NCBI RefSeq assembly: GCF_050753345.1
Contig: NZ_JBLZFX010000026.1
Coordinates: 1 to 64,000 of the forward strand
Length of the DNA stretch: 64,000 nucleotides
Direction of reading: 5' to 3'
Source: Alkalinema pantanalense
Lineage (GTDB): Bacteria > Cyanobacteriota > Cyanobacteriia > Leptolyngbyales > Leptolyngbyaceae
This document shows, piece by piece, positions 19,744-29,474 of the stretch. A model generated the notes under the pieces. The model saw nothing but the letters and a program-made list of their open reading frames with translations, did no database searches and had not been told where the DNA came from. The position numbers and the translations under genes are program-made. Positions within the stretch are counted from its first letter, which is position 1. Each line of letters starts with the position of its first letter.

Positions 19744-21153
19744 ATGAACCCACAACTCAAAAAAATCTATCAAATTCTCACCCCATTTCCAGCTTGGGCT
19801 GCCATTATTACCTTTTGCCTGATTTCTGCCTTAATGGGAGTCGTAGGCGTTGGTAAAGTTGCTAATATCTTATTTCCCACTGGGGCAGTTAGTGTTGGCT
19901 TATTTCTTTACTCCCGCTACCCCGTAATGTATGTCGGGTTTACCTGGTGGATTTGGTTTCTGTCACCTTTTATGAGACGATTAGTTGATTTTCAGAGTGG
20001 CTTTACTGATCCAAGTTTAATTCTTTTAACACCCTATCTCGTTACTCTATTATCAGTACTTACGTTTTTTAAACTAATTCCTAGAGCCGTTCAAATCGGC
20101 GCTGAACCTTTTGTTTTATCCGCTGCTGCAACAATTTATGCCTATTTGGTTGCCTTAAATAAATCATCCTACGTTGCAGCATCGATCGGGATGCTAGATT
20201 GGTTTACCCCAATTATTTTTGGCTTTTATCTCTTTTCCCAGTGGCGTCACTATCCAGAATATCGCAAGAATACCGAAAGTGTATTCTTCTGGTGCGTACT
20301 GATTACGGGAGCCTACGGCGTGTATCAATACTTGGTTGCGCCAGGGTGGGATACTTTTTGGTTAAGAAGTGCAGATATTTCCAGTGCAGGTAAACCGGCA
20401 GCGTTTGAATTGCGGGTGTGGAGTACAATGCATGGCCCCGGTGTGTTCGCTAACGTTATGGCAGCGGGACTCATTGTCGTGATGAGTACCACTTCGCCCC
20501 TATCTTTACCCGCCAATGCGGTTGGTTTCTTGTCCCTACTCGTTTCTCTGGTGCGATCGGCGTGGTTAGGCTGGTTTGTGGGTTGCCTCAGCTTGGTCAG
20601 TTTCCTCAAACCTAGGCTCCAGATGCGGTTGGTTGCTTTAGGATTGGTAACCGCACTAATGGTCATTCCGTTAACGGCATTAGATTCATTTTCCGGTGTG
20701 ATTAGTAGTCGTTTAGAATCCCTCACGAACCTAAATCAAGACGCTAGCGCCTCCGATCGTCAAAACGCCTACCAAGAGTTTTTAGAAAACGGATTAACCA
20801 ACGTTGTGGGGAATGGTATCGCCGCTGGAGGAATCTTTGATAGTGCCATTATTGATTCACTGAACTCCTTAGGTTGGATTGGTACTCTGAGTTACTGGGC
20901 AGGGGTTTTGGGGCTGTATGCCAGAATGCTATTTGGCAGTAACAAGGGCCATGATTCTTTTACTGCTACCACGCGATCGATTTGTCTAGGAGCCGCGATT
21001 CAACTCATTGGTGGTTCGGTCATGTTGGGTTTGCCGGGAGTAGTCATGTGGGGATTTTTGGGTCTGGGGGCTTCAGCTCACAAGTTTTACCAAACTGCTA
21101 ATCGTTCGGTTTCCCTTTCATCAGCCATTACGCCTCGCCAATTAACGGGCTAA
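19744..21153 (+). CDS. O-antigen ligase/polymerase-like membrane protein
   Basis: A 469-residue integral membrane protein with about ten predicted helices. A large loop between helices holds the segment GVFANVMAAGLIVV and the region SDRQNAYQEFLEN, in the position where Wzy/WaaL-type proteins carry their catalytic loop, and an arginine in SLVRSAWLGWFVG. It probably polymerises or ligates the repeat units made by the glycosyltransferases around it. Wzy-type polymerases are poorly conserved, so the assignment rests on topology and context. Confidence 0.8.
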   Translation: MNPQLKKIYQILTPFPAWAAIITFCLISALMGVVGVGKVANILFPTGAVSVGLFLYSRYPVMYVGFTWWIWFLSPFMRRLVDFQSGFTDPSLILLTPYLVTLLSVLTFFKLIPRAVQIGAEPFVLSAAATIYAYLVALNKSSYVAASIGMLDWFTPIIFGFYLFSQWRHYPEYRKNTESVFFWCVLITGAYGVYQYLVAPGWDTFWLRSADISSAGKPAAFELRVWSTMHGPGVFANVMAAGLIVVMSTTSPLSLPANAVGFLSLLVSLVRSAWLGWFVGCLSLVSFLKPRLQMRLVALGLVTALMVIPLTALDSFSGVISSRLESLTNLNQDASASDRQNAYQEFLENGLTNVVGNGIAAGGIFDSAIIDSLNSLGWIGTLSYWAGVLGLYARMLFGSNKGHDSFTATTRSICLGAAIQLIGGSVMLGLPGVVMWGFLGLGASAHKFYQTANRSVSLSSAITPRQLTG

Positions 21154-21208
21154 CTTCTTTCACGCCTATTCCCATCCATTACACAAGAACAACACTAGGA
21201 GAAATGCT

Positions 21209-22375
21209 ATGAAAACATTGCAAATTGGTATGGGTTGGTTCCCAGAGCAAGCCGGGGGACTGAATCGGTTCTACTATGACTGCACCCATTATCTGCCTCA
21301 AGCCGGAGTGGAAATTGATGGCCTAGTGGCAGGGTCTGCCCAAGTAGCCGAGATGACTCAGGGTAAAATTCGCGGCTTTGCCGATCGCACGACATCTCTG
21401 CTCAACCGTTGGCAAGGGGTACGGCGACAGACCCAAGTCATGTTGCAACAAACGACCTATGCCCCGGTGGTGTCCCACTTTGCGCTGTATACCTTACCAA
21501 TTTTGGATCTATTAGGCGATCGACCGTTGGTCATGCATTTCCAAGGACCTTGGGCGCTGGAAGGGCAGGTGGAAGGCGGGAAATCGATCGTCACTCGCTG
21601 CAAAAAATGGGTTGAACAAAGGGCGTATAACCAAGTTTCTCAGTTTATTGTGCTGTCTCAAGCCTTTCAAGAAGTGCTGCATCGGGAATATGGCATCGAT
21701 CGCGATCGTATCCATGTGATTCCAGCGGGCGTGGATATGGAGCGCTTTAATTTTTCAATTTCCCAAGCCGCTGCCCGTGAAAAACTGGGTTGGCCCAACG
21801 ATCGTCCCATTCTATTCGCAGCACGGCGCTTGGCAAAACGGATGGGACTCGAAAATTTGATTGCAGCCATGGAGATCGTTAAACAACGCCATCCCGATGC
21901 GATGCTGATGATTGCAGGCAAAGGCGCGATGGCGGAAACCCTACAGGCCCAAATTGATGAACTTGGGTTATCGGAACAGGTCAAACTTTTAGGCTATGTT
22001 CCCGACGAAGATTTATTGCTAGCCTATCGTGCCGCGAATTTTTCGATCGTGCCTACGGTTGCCTACGAAGGGTTTGGCCTGATTGTGATTGAATCCCTAG
22101 CGGCGGGAACTCCGGTGTTGGGGACTCCCGTAGATGCTATTCCCGAAATTTTGGCACCCTTTTCGGAGGATTTACTCTTTGCCAGTTCCGCTAGCCCAGA
22201 TTTAGCCCAGGGTATTTTGGAAGTGCTGGATGGTAAGCGATCGCTGCCTTCTGCGGAGGCTTGTCGTGCCTATGTGCAAGAGAATTATGCTTGGCCAGTG
22301 ATTGCCCAGCGCATTCGTGGAGTGTACGAATTAGCCGTTTCCCACGCAAACCCTTCTCATGCTAAATCCATTTAA
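21209..22375 (+). CDS. Family 4 glycosyltransferase
   Basis: A 388-residue GT-B protein: WFPEQAGGLNRFYYDCTHYL at the N terminus (the acceptor loop GGLNR), PAGVDMERF in the linker, FAARRLAKRMGLENLI, and the donor-site block PTVAYEGFGLIVIESLAAGTP with the EX7E pair. The ribosome binding site AGGAG lies before the ATG. It closes the polysaccharide cluster. Confidence 0.92.
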   Translation: MKTLQIGMGWFPEQAGGLNRFYYDCTHYLPQAGVEIDGLVAGSAQVAEMTQGKIRGFADRTTSLLNRWQGVRRQTQVMLQQTTYAPVVSHFALYTLPILDLLGDRPLVMHFQGPWALEGQVEGGKSIVTRCKKWVEQRAYNQVSQFIVLSQAFQEVLHREYGIDRDRIHVIPAGVDMERFNFSISQAAAREKLGWPNDRPILFAARRLAKRMGLENLIAAMEIVKQRHPDAMLMIAGKGAMAETLQAQIDELGLSEQVKLLGYVPDEDLLLAYRAANFSIVPTVAYEGFGLIVIESLAAGTPVLGTPVDAIPEILAPFSEDLLFASSASPDLAQGILEVLDGKRSLPSAEACRAYVQENYAWPVIAQRIRGVYELAVSHANPSHAKSI

Positions 22376-22717
22376 ACCACTATCAATAATCCCTTGAGAA
22401 TAATAGGCAGTGGTTCGACGAGGTGGCACTGAAGGAAATGACCTAGGATTATTTAGCCTTTTTGCAGGCGGAGTAGGACGATCGATCAGTCAGCAAAGCT
22501 ACAGCGCAATTCTGGGAAAGCATAGGCTAACGATCGCCTATTGTCTCAATCACGGCTTACGAGGTAGACCTACTCATGAGCTCGGACTATATCGGCTCTA
22601 AGTCTAAACCCACAGTTGCCTAATTAACGCTGTACAGGTAAGCTTTCCCCAGTCTATCACCCGACCCCTATGGAAAACGGTATAGTGAAGAAGTGATGCC
22701 TGTCTTGCCTCCCAAAT
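22376..22717. other. Intergenic region, no gene seen
   Basis: About 340 bases between the last glycosyltransferase and the photolyase. A 63-codon frame exists in it but has no recognisable protein features. The promoter of the photolyase gene probably lies at its right end. Confidence 0.4.
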
Positions 22718-24268
22718 ATGAACCTACTGTGGTTTCGACGAGATCTCCGACTCAGTGATAATGAAATTGTCAACCTAGCCACTGCCAATCACGCTAGCGT
22801 TCTCCCTTTTTTCATCATTGATCCTTGGTTTTATCAGTGGGAAGATGTGGGGCAGGCAAGGGTTCGCTTCCTTTTCGATTCGCTGGAAGATCTCCATAGG
22901 AACTTGCAAAAACTGGGTAGTTCCCTGACGCTCTTTGAAGGCAACCCGATCGAAATTATTCAACAACTAACCCAATACTGCCTCGATCGTCAACAATCTC
23001 CCAAACTCTACTTCAATCGCGACGTGCAAGTTGAGTATGGAATCGCCCGCGATCGCGCAATCATTGACTTCTATCGATCGCGCAATCTGGATTATCATCT
23101 GGGCCTCAACCATTTCCTCCAGCTACAAGACGACCGCGATCGCTGGTTTGCTGAATACTATACCTATCAGCGCGCCACACCGTATCCCACTCCCAAAACA
23201 ATCAATACCCCTGCCCTAGAAATCCCTTTGACACAACTGTCCTTTCGCCAGCTTAAATACAAGTATCGTGAGTTTTGGCAAAGTAAAAAACTCTATTTCC
23301 GGGGCGGCGAAACGCAAGCAAAAACCACTTTACGATCCTTCCTAGAACGCAGATTTGAAGGATATCACTGGAAACTGTCGCGGCCTTGGTTGGCGCAGTG
23401 TGGGGCCACCTCCCATCTTTCGCCCCATTTAACCTTTGGCACTATTTCTACCCGCCAGGTTTACCAAAAAACGAAAGCAAGGGCGATCGAACTGAGCCAT
23501 GTGCCTAAAGCAGCATTTAGTTTGAAAAATTTTCGCGATCGCCTACGCTGGCACGATAGCTTTACCCAACGGTTGTACTTCTATCCTGAAGTTGCTTATC
23601 AAAATCGCTATCCTGAATTTGACGATTGGTATACGCCTGCTGAATTATCGCCCCAGAAACAAGCCTTATTTCAAGCTTGGCAGGAGGGATTGACGGGTTT
23701 TCCCTTAATTGATGCCAGCATGAGGCAGCTCAAACACATGGGCTGGATGAACTTTCGGATGCGGGCCATGTGTGCCACTTTTTTAACGATTAACTGCGGA
23801 ATTTCCTGGCACCATGGCGCACGGCACTACATGAATTATTTAGTGGATGGCGATTTGGCGATCGATAATTGGCAGTGGCAAATGCAGGCGGGTATTACCA
23901 ATCCCCTCAGCGAAACCTTTCGTATTTACAATCCCACTAAAAATATTCAAGAAAAAGATCCTCAATTGCGTTTCATTCATTATTGGATTAGTGAATTAAA
24001 ACCCTATGGCCTGACAGAAATTTTAGAGGGCAAATACTTGATGGAGAGTGCCTATCCACAACCTATTCTCGATTGGGCAGAAACTCGCAAAGTCAATGGA
24101 AAAATCGTTTCCAACCTGCGCAAGCAAGTCAAGGAACGCCTGATTGCCGAAGGAGGAGAGGAATTCGAGAGTGCTCAAGCAGCCAAACAAACCGTCGAAA
24201 AGTATCGGCAGTACCAAGACCGAGAATATGACACAATGGCGGCTCGTTTGTCGGTTCCTGAAGAATAA
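22718..24268 (+). CDS. Photolyase/cryptochrome-family flavoprotein
   Basis: A 516-residue photolyase family protein. The N-terminal alpha/beta antenna domain begins LLWFRRDLRLSDN. The C-terminal FAD domain has SHLSPHLTFGTIS, GFPLIDASMRQLKHMGWMNF and DGDLAIDNWQWQ, with the tryptophans used in electron transfer. It should repair UV-induced cyclobutane dimers using blue light, though some relatives are sensory cryptochromes. The residue set looks complete. It is the only gene in its transcript as far as I can see. Confidence 0.92.
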   Translation: MNLLWFRRDLRLSDNEIVNLATANHASVLPFFIIDPWFYQWEDVGQARVRFLFDSLEDLHRNLQKLGSSLTLFEGNPIEIIQQLTQYCLDRQQSPKLYFNRDVQVEYGIARDRAIIDFYRSRNLDYHLGLNHFLQLQDDRDRWFAEYYTYQRATPYPTPKTINTPALEIPLTQLSFRQLKYKYREFWQSKKLYFRGGETQAKTTLRSFLERRFEGYHWKLSRPWLAQCGATSHLSPHLTFGTISTRQVYQKTKARAIELSHVPKAAFSLKNFRDRLRWHDSFTQRLYFYPEVAYQNRYPEFDDWYTPAELSPQKQALFQAWQEGLTGFPLIDASMRQLKHMGWMNFRMRAMCATFLTINCGISWHHGARHYMNYLVDGDLAIDNWQWQMQAGITNPLSETFRIYNPTKNIQEKDPQLRFIHYWISELKPYGLTEILEGKYLMESAYPQPILDWAETRKVNGKIVSNLRKQVKERLIAEGGEEFESAQAAKQTVEKYRQYQDREYDTMAARLSVPEE

Positions 24269-24272
24269 ACCT

Positions 24273-25475
24273 TCATCGCAATAATGGTTTGAAGGAGGTT
24301 TGGGCTAGAGAGACGGCCCGATCGACGGCATCAGCGCCAGTCAGCCGATCGAGGACTTGCCGCAATACCATCGCGGTCCAGTCAATATCAGCCTCGGTGG
24401 TGTGCCGTCCTAGGGTTAAGCGGATGCCCGTTTTGGCCACCCGATCGCTCCACCCCAAGGCCGTCAGAATAGGACTGGGCGTAATTTTGCCACTGCTACA
24501 GGCGGCCCCGGCACTGATGCCAATTCCCGCTAAATTCATCTGCCGTACCAGGGTTTTGCCGCTAACCTGCTCTCCATCAGCTTCGGGTAGACAAAAACTG
24601 ACATGGTGCGGTAGACGATCGACTAAATCCCCCGTTGGCACCAATGGCAAATCCGCCAGCAGGTCAAACAAACGATCGCGCAGGTGGCTCAGTCGTGGGG
24701 TTTCCATCGCCATTTCTGGCATCATCAGTTCCGCTGCCAGCCCAAACCCCGCGATCGCAGGCATGGCTTGGGTTCCCGATCTCAGTTTGCCTTCCTGTCC
24801 ACCGCCGCCCAGAAGTGGCAACAGTTCCACCTCTGGACGAATGTAAAGTGCCCCCGTTCCCTGCGGCCCATAGAGCTTGTGGCTAGAAAGGGAAAGCAGA
24901 TCCACGGGCAACGTTTGCACATCGATCGCGAGTCGGCCTGCCACTTGTACCGCATCGGTGTGGAACAGAATGCCATGGTCACGGGCGATCGCCCCCAGTT
25001 CCACGATCGGTTGCAGAGTTCCGATTTCGCTTTGGCCCCAAACAAGGGAAATCAGCACTGTATTGGGCTGAATTGCAGCTTGCAGATCCACTGGATCGAT
25101 CCGTCCAGCGGGGTTTACTGGTAGCCGAGTCACTTGCCAGCCTTCCCGCTCCAGTTGCTTGGCAGGTTCAGAGATAGCAGAATGCTCCACACTGGAAATA
25201 ATCACATGTTGTGGGTGATAGTATTGCCGAGCCACCCCAAAAATAGCCAGGTTATCGGACTCGGTGCCGCCGGACGTGAAGACGATCGCCTCAGCGGGCG
25301 CATTGATCAAGCGAGCCACCTGCATCCGGGCACGTTCTAGCAGAGTGGCCGATCGATTACCCCAGACATGCAAACTGGAGGGGTTGCCCCACTGCTCCGC
25401 CATCACCTGTTGCATCAGGGAGATGACCTCCGGGCGGGGGGGCGTAGTTGCGCTATAGTCCAGGTAGATCTGCAT
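24273..25475 (-). CDS. Cysteine desulfurase (NifS/IscS-like)
   Basis: A PLP enzyme of about 400 residues that releases sulfur from cysteine for Fe-S clusters and thio-cofactors. It shows IYLDYSATTPP at the start, FTSGGTESDNLA, the histidine in SSVEHSAI, HTDAVQVAG, the PLP lysine in SLSSHKLYGPQGTGAL, and the catalytic cysteine in GAACSSGKITPSPIL. I chose ATG 25475, which gives the usual MQIYLDYS start; ATG 25493 is also open. It converges on the photolyase gene with only four bases between stops. Confidence 0.93.
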   Translation of the reverse strand: MQIYLDYSATTPPRPEVISLMQQVMAEQWGNPSSLHVWGNRSATLLERARMQVARLINAPAEAIVFTSGGTESDNLAIFGVARQYYHPQHVIISSVEHSAISEPAKQLEREGWQVTRLPVNPAGRIDPVDLQAAIQPNTVLISLVWGQSEIGTLQPIVELGAIARDHGILFHTDAVQVAGRLAIDVQTLPVDLLSLSSHKLYGPQGTGALYIRPEVELLPLLGGGGQEGKLRSGTQAMPAIAGFGLAAELMMPEMAMETPRLSHLRDRLFDLLADLPLVPTGDLVDRLPHHVSFCLPEADGEQVSGKTLVRQMNLAGIGISAGAACSSGKITPSPILTALGWSDRVAKTGIRLTLGRHTTEADIDWTAMVLRQVLDRLTGADAVDRAVSLAQTSFKPLLR

Positions 25476-25691
25476 GGAAATTCTGTCTCCCATTCTCGGC
25501 CATTTCTATTGTCTGCGGAGATGTCCGGAATTGGCGAATTTTTCTATGAGGATATTAGAAGAATAATTGAGGTTATTGAGTAAATTGAGTGATTAAGTCA
25601 AGCTTTCGAGCAGATTTCGATTCTTTTATGAAGTAATAATCTGCAAGCTCCCCATTAATTCCCCCCATTATTGTATTTACACGTTCTAGCG

Positions 25692-26360
25692 ATGACTCGA
25701 GTTCTAATCTCTGCTGGTCTTTCTCTGCTTCTATTGGTGTTACAATCTCCTGCTTGGGCGGATCTGAATGCCAAGGTGGTTTCTGTTGGTGATGGCGATA
25801 CGATTACTGTGCAACAAGGTTCGACCAAGACGACGGTTCGGTTGGCTTGCATTGATGCGGCGGAAATGAAGCAAGGCAATTGGGGTGCACAATCCAAGCG
25901 GCAGTTACAAAACTTTTTACCGATCGGGCAAACGGTGAGAATCCGAGATGTGGAAAAGGATAAGTATGGTCGGTTAGTGGGTGAAATTTTTGTAGGCAAG
26001 AAATCGATCAATCTAGAAATGGTGAATGCTGGCGAGGCTGTAGTCTATCGCCAGTACCTGAGTGCCTGTCCCGATAACCAGCGGCAATATTTGAATGCGG
26101 AGCGTTGGGCCAAGGCAGAAAAGCGTGGGTTTTGGAATCAGGTCAATCCGGTGATGCCCTGGGATTTTCGCCATGGGAAGGCTACGTCAACCCCGAGAAC
26201 TCAGCCTCAGCAGCAGTTCCCAGCCTGTGTGAATTCGGATTGTGATTGTAAGGATTTCTCCAGTCGAGCGGAGGCAGATGCGGTCTTTCGAGCGTTTCCG
26301 GGTGATCCATTCCGGTTAGATGGCGATCGGGATGGCATCCCCTGCGAGAGTTTGCGGTAA
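25692..26360 (+). CDS. Secreted nuclease: SNase domain plus excalibur domain
   Basis: About 222 residues from ATG 25692. A signal peptide (MTRVLISAGLSLLLLVLQ, cut after SPAWA) leads into a staphylococcal-nuclease-like domain with VVSVGDGDTITV, VRLACIDAAEMKQG, YGRLVGEIFV and the ERWAKAEKRGFW motif. The C terminus is an excalibur-type calcium-binding segment with DGDRDGIPCESL and paired cysteines. It is predicted to be an exported Ca-dependent nuclease. The upstream TTG at 25671 is a less likely start. Confidence 0.92.
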   Translation: MTRVLISAGLSLLLLVLQSPAWADLNAKVVSVGDGDTITVQQGSTKTTVRLACIDAAEMKQGNWGAQSKRQLQNFLPIGQTVRIRDVEKDKYGRLVGEIFVGKKSINLEMVNAGEAVVYRQYLSACPDNQRQYLNAERWAKAEKRGFWNQVNPVMPWDFRHGKATSTPRTQPQQQFPACVNSDCDCKDFSSRAEADAVFRAFPGDPFRLDGDRDGIPCESLR

Positions 26361-26461
26361 GGCTGAGGAGGGACACATTGGTTGTTCCTCCCATTTTATC
26401 CCGCCTGCTAGGAGGATGGATTGGTGGAACCTTGATCGGTTGGGGGTGCAAATTGCCCGGT

Positions 26462-28213
26462 CTACTGCCTTGGGGCGACTGGCTTCGGTTTGAGCTGCCA
26501 AACTTGGTTCCACTCATCCTGAAAAACTAGATGGCCTTGCCAAGGGTAAGTTGCTTCAAACCGATGGCGAAACTGCTCAGAAAGATTCATCATAAAAAGG
26601 GTATGAAATCCCTCTGGAACCCCCCGATCGGGGAATGTGTCACTCACTTTAGGTAAAAGCCAAAAGTGAATTGTGGGATTGAGTAAATAACTCAGAGATA
26701 CCATGCTGGCCGGATTGTAGATATCTCCATCGGTAACCACCAAAGGCCGATCGCTGCGATTCAAAATTTCTGCGATCTGTGCATAGTTAGAATTGACAAC
26801 TTTATTCCACCAAGTATTGGATTGGCTATAGACTCCACAAGAGCCAACGCCAGCCGCCATGAAACCAATGCACCCAGCAATTACCAGTCCTCGCTTCCAT
26901 TGAGGAGAAACGGCCCAAGCTTGTAGGAGAAGGTGGGTGAAGCAATAAACCACAGCCAATTGAATCCCTACAAAGCAAGGAATCAGATAGCGATTCACTG
27001 TGAACCGTTGTCCGCCTAGGAGCAGATCAGGAAGTCCCAAAAGGAGAATGGTACCAGCAATCAAGGTTACTACAAATCCCCACACTGCCTTGGAAGATGT
27101 TCGATATAGATCAAAGAGCGAGTATAGCTGAAGACTCAAGAATGGAATTGCACAGATATAAATCCATGGATTACTAAAACCAAAATTAAAATCTATAAAA
27201 ATACGGCTGAAATTTGCAATAAAGAGTTCTAGGCTAGAAATTAATGGCAATGGAAGACCAATCCAATTCGTTGTCTGATGAAGAGTATCTTTAGAAACAA
27301 CCATAAAATAGAGCCAAGGCGTGAAGAGTACGCCGACACCGATTAAGCTGACTAGGCAAGCAATGGTTCGATTCCTACCGTCTAGCCATTCTTTCCAATT
27401 CAATGGCTGCCAGGTAAACCGTTGTTTGAATGCAAGTAACTGTTGAAAAGTGAGGGATCGTCTCACGCTACCCCCTGATTGGGAACGGAGCGTTTCTGGC
27501 AATACAGAAACGCAATCGACCAACAGAACATAGAGACAATGGCTGATTGCAATTCCTAAAGTAAAGAGGGACGTGTAGCTCGCAACTAGCATAGAAAGTG
27601 CATACAAGCCCCAGTTTTGCCAGGAGGACGATCGGATCGCCTTAAGCAATAACGCACTACTCACCAGAACCATTGCAGTCCATAGCCCATATTGCCGTGC
27701 CTCTTGTGCATAGATGAGGTGGACTGGAGACACCGCAAATACACCGATCGCCACCCAGCCATATAATGCAGATCCAAAAAGTTCTAAGCAGAGCCAATAT
27801 AAAGCTGGAAAAATCGCTAAGCTGAGAAATGCTGATAGCCCACGAATGAACGCGATCGAGGTTCCACCGAGCTTAGCACCAGCGTAGATCAGCAGATAGT
27901 AGAGCGGTGGATGTTGGGCATCTTCTAGCCCCTTGCGAACCAACATATCCTGTAAAGTCAGAGATGGCTCAAAGTGCTGATAGGCGAGTAAATCTTTCGC
28001 CTGTACAATTTTTCCATTAAACAAATCTCTTGTAAGATATCGCCCTGGATGAGAGGTGATCACGAGAGAGGTATAGACTTCATCGTGCCAATAGACCTTA
28101 CGATCGAGGTGTAAAAATCGGAAACAAATGGCCAAGATTAATCCAGCAATCCCAATCCAACGGACTACTTTCAAGAGCTGGGATCGCTGGGGGATCATAC
28201 GCTGAGACCTCAT
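26462..28213 (-). CDS. GT-C membrane glycosyltransferase-like protein (GT39/PMT type)
   Basis: A 583-residue protein with about ten to eleven membrane helices. The first periplasmic loop has the acidic WHDEVYTSLV segment typical of the GT-C fold, and HPPLYYLLIYAGAKL follows the second helix region, as in ArnT/PMT-like enzymes that use lipid-linked sugars. The C-terminal soluble part contains PLVVTDGDIYNP. It likely transfers a sugar from polyprenyl phosphate outside the cytoplasm. Acceptor unknown. Confidence 0.85.
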   Translation of the reverse strand: MRSQRMIPQRSQLLKVVRWIGIAGLILAICFRFLHLDRKVYWHDEVYTSLVITSHPGRYLTRDLFNGKIVQAKDLLAYQHFEPSLTLQDMLVRKGLEDAQHPPLYYLLIYAGAKLGGTSIAFIRGLSAFLSLAIFPALYWLCLELFGSALYGWVAIGVFAVSPVHLIYAQEARQYGLWTAMVLVSSALLLKAIRSSSWQNWGLYALSMLVASYTSLFTLGIAISHCLYVLLVDCVSVLPETLRSQSGGSVRRSLTFQQLLAFKQRFTWQPLNWKEWLDGRNRTIACLVSLIGVGVLFTPWLYFMVVSKDTLHQTTNWIGLPLPLISSLELFIANFSRIFIDFNFGFSNPWIYICAIPFLSLQLYSLFDLYRTSSKAVWGFVVTLIAGTILLLGLPDLLLGGQRFTVNRYLIPCFVGIQLAVVYCFTHLLLQAWAVSPQWKRGLVIAGCIGFMAAGVGSCGVYSQSNTWWNKVVNSNYAQIAEILNRSDRPLVVTDGDIYNPASMVSLSYLLNPTIHFWLLPKVSDTFPDRGVPEGFHTLFMMNLSEQFRHRFEATYPWQGHLVFQDEWNQVWQLKPKPVAPRQ

Positions 28214-28342
28214 ACAGAGTGAACCTACGGATAGGACATGTCAGTGAAGGGAACTGGTGAAAGGTATGTAGCAACGTAATGGGGAAACGTGAAAGTCACT
28301 AGCTCAAAGCAGATCTAGATTATCAATTTTTCGGAATTCCCC

Positions 28343-28390
28343 TTGACAGATTTGAAGAAGCAGATTACACATGTAGTATAGAAATTAGTA
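28343..28390 (+). promoter_or_regulatory. Promoter with TGTAGTAT-type element, site 1
   Basis: A TTGACA hexamer at 28343-28348 is followed after 17 bases by TACACA (28366-28371), a plausible -10 element. Overlapping and following it is ATGTAGTATAG and then TTAGTAGG about 12 bases on. The same TGTAGTAT core sits in the promoters at 30252 and 49178. It reads towards the small ORF and HNH gene at 28412-29294. Confidence 0.55.
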
Positions 28391-28411
28391 GGTTAAGAGG
28401 TCGAGCCTTCT

Positions 28412-28684
28412 ATGTTGCGTACTTTCTCCCATCCCTTATCAAGCCCCCGTAGCCAGCATCCCAGCCTGGGAAGTTTTAGCGCGATCGTGGGATCGAGCTT
28501 TGGGCGACTGTATCGAGTCAGCGTAGAGAGCCATCCTGCGATCGATTGCCGCAAACCCGCCATGGTGGGCGCGATCGAATCAACCATTTCCCGTCAAGAT
28601 TGGGTCGGCGAGGGTCGGCCAAATCCGAGAACAGAGCTAAAAACCTATCAACAATGCGGGGCACGCAGGCGAAAAGCGTGCTGA
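28412..28684 (+). CDS. Small basic hypothetical ORF before HNH gene
   Basis: A 90-codon frame 22 bases after the promoter element, with AAGAGG upstream of the ATG. The product is basic (ending CGARRRKAC) and serine-rich and matches nothing I know. It is followed by a strong hairpin with a T run, then the HNH gene. It could be a leader ORF or not translated at all. Confidence 0.3.
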   Translation: MLRTFSHPLSSPRSQHPSLGSFSAIVGSSFGRLYRVSVESHPAIDCRKPAMVGAIESTISRQDWVGEGRPNPRTELKTYQQCGARRRKAC

Positions 28685-28711
28685 TCAGTTCAAGCTAGTG
28701 CGACAAGCCCT

Positions 28712-28754
28712 AAGCCCCGCTCCTGGAACATGACCAGAGCGGGGCTTATTTTTT
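28712..28754 (+). terminator. Rho-independent terminator or attenuator before HNH gene
   Basis: Arms AAGCCCCGCTC (28712-28722) and GAGCGGGGCTT (28737-28747) form an 11-bp stem followed by ATTTTTT. It ends only 16 bases before the HNH start codon and overlaps the leader of that gene, so it may act as an attenuator between the small ORF and the HNH gene. Confidence 0.8.
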
Positions 28755-28769
28755 AGAGGAGTGTGAGCG

Positions 28770-29294
28770 ATGCAACCGTTACACCGTCCACCCTATCCAT
28801 CGATACTCCAGAACACGGTCGTCGTGTTCTCCAAAAACTATCTGCCCCTGAGCCGCATCTCCATCAAACGGGCGATCGCGCTCCTTGTCACCGGACAGGC
28901 GGAACCCGTCGATTGCACTACCAGCCAAAGCTTTGAGGTTCGATCGCCTAGCTTGGTTCTCCAAGTACCCGAGCATATCCGTCTCACCTTTGGTAATCCA
29001 GAGCGGCATTGGAAAGTGCCCCCGGTGAATCGGCGTGGTGTACTACAACGCGACCATCACACCTGCCAATACTGCGGCAGCAAAAAGAAACTCACCCTAG
29101 ACCATGTCATTCCTCGATCGAAGGGTGGCCAACACAGTTGGGACAACGTTGTTGCGGCTTGTGAGCAATGTAATGGCAAAAAAGGCGACAAACTTTTGCA
29201 CGAAACTGGAATGAAGTTACGCAATAAACCTAAAGCCCCGGTGCATCCAGCAGTCCTGTTCGCAGACCAATTTTGGAAGAATCAATCGGATTAA
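28770..29294 (+). CDS. HNH endonuclease
   Basis: A 174-residue protein of the compact HNH family common in cyanobacteria. The catalytic and zinc region is CQYCGSKKKLTLDHVIPRSKGG followed by NVVAACEQCNGKKGDK; two CXXC pairs bind zinc, and the LDHV histidine with the NVV asparagine form the ββα-metal site (shown in two parts: CQYCGSKKKL and TLDHVIPRSKGG). The N-terminal 90 residues have no catalytic motif and may bind nucleic acid. AGAGGAG precedes the start. It may cut DNA or structured nucleic acid; whether it belongs to the RNA island is inference from the shared promoter motif. Confidence 0.9.
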   Translation: MQPLHRPPYPSILQNTVVVFSKNYLPLSRISIKRAIALLVTGQAEPVDCTTSQSFEVRSPSLVLQVPEHIRLTFGNPERHWKVPPVNRRGVLQRDHHTCQYCGSKKKLTLDHVIPRSKGGQHSWDNVVAACEQCNGKKGDKLLHETGMKLRNKPKAPVHPAVLFADQFWKNQSD

Positions 29295-29474
29295 ATCCCA
29301 GGAGGAACAGCACGATCGGTCAATGATGTTAGAAGCAATGCTACAGAGATTTCAAACATGAATCCAATCAATTCACGGTATTGAGTCTTGAAGAGATTGG
29401 TAAGAAATTGATTGTAGCAAAGTTTTTCATCCATTGCCGATGGCTGCCTCCTCCCAATGTCAAGGAGAAGACCC

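Noticed and set aside
22410..22601. 63-codon ORF between the glycosyltransferase and photolyase genes
   Set aside because: No ribosome binding site, unusual composition, no recognisable domain.
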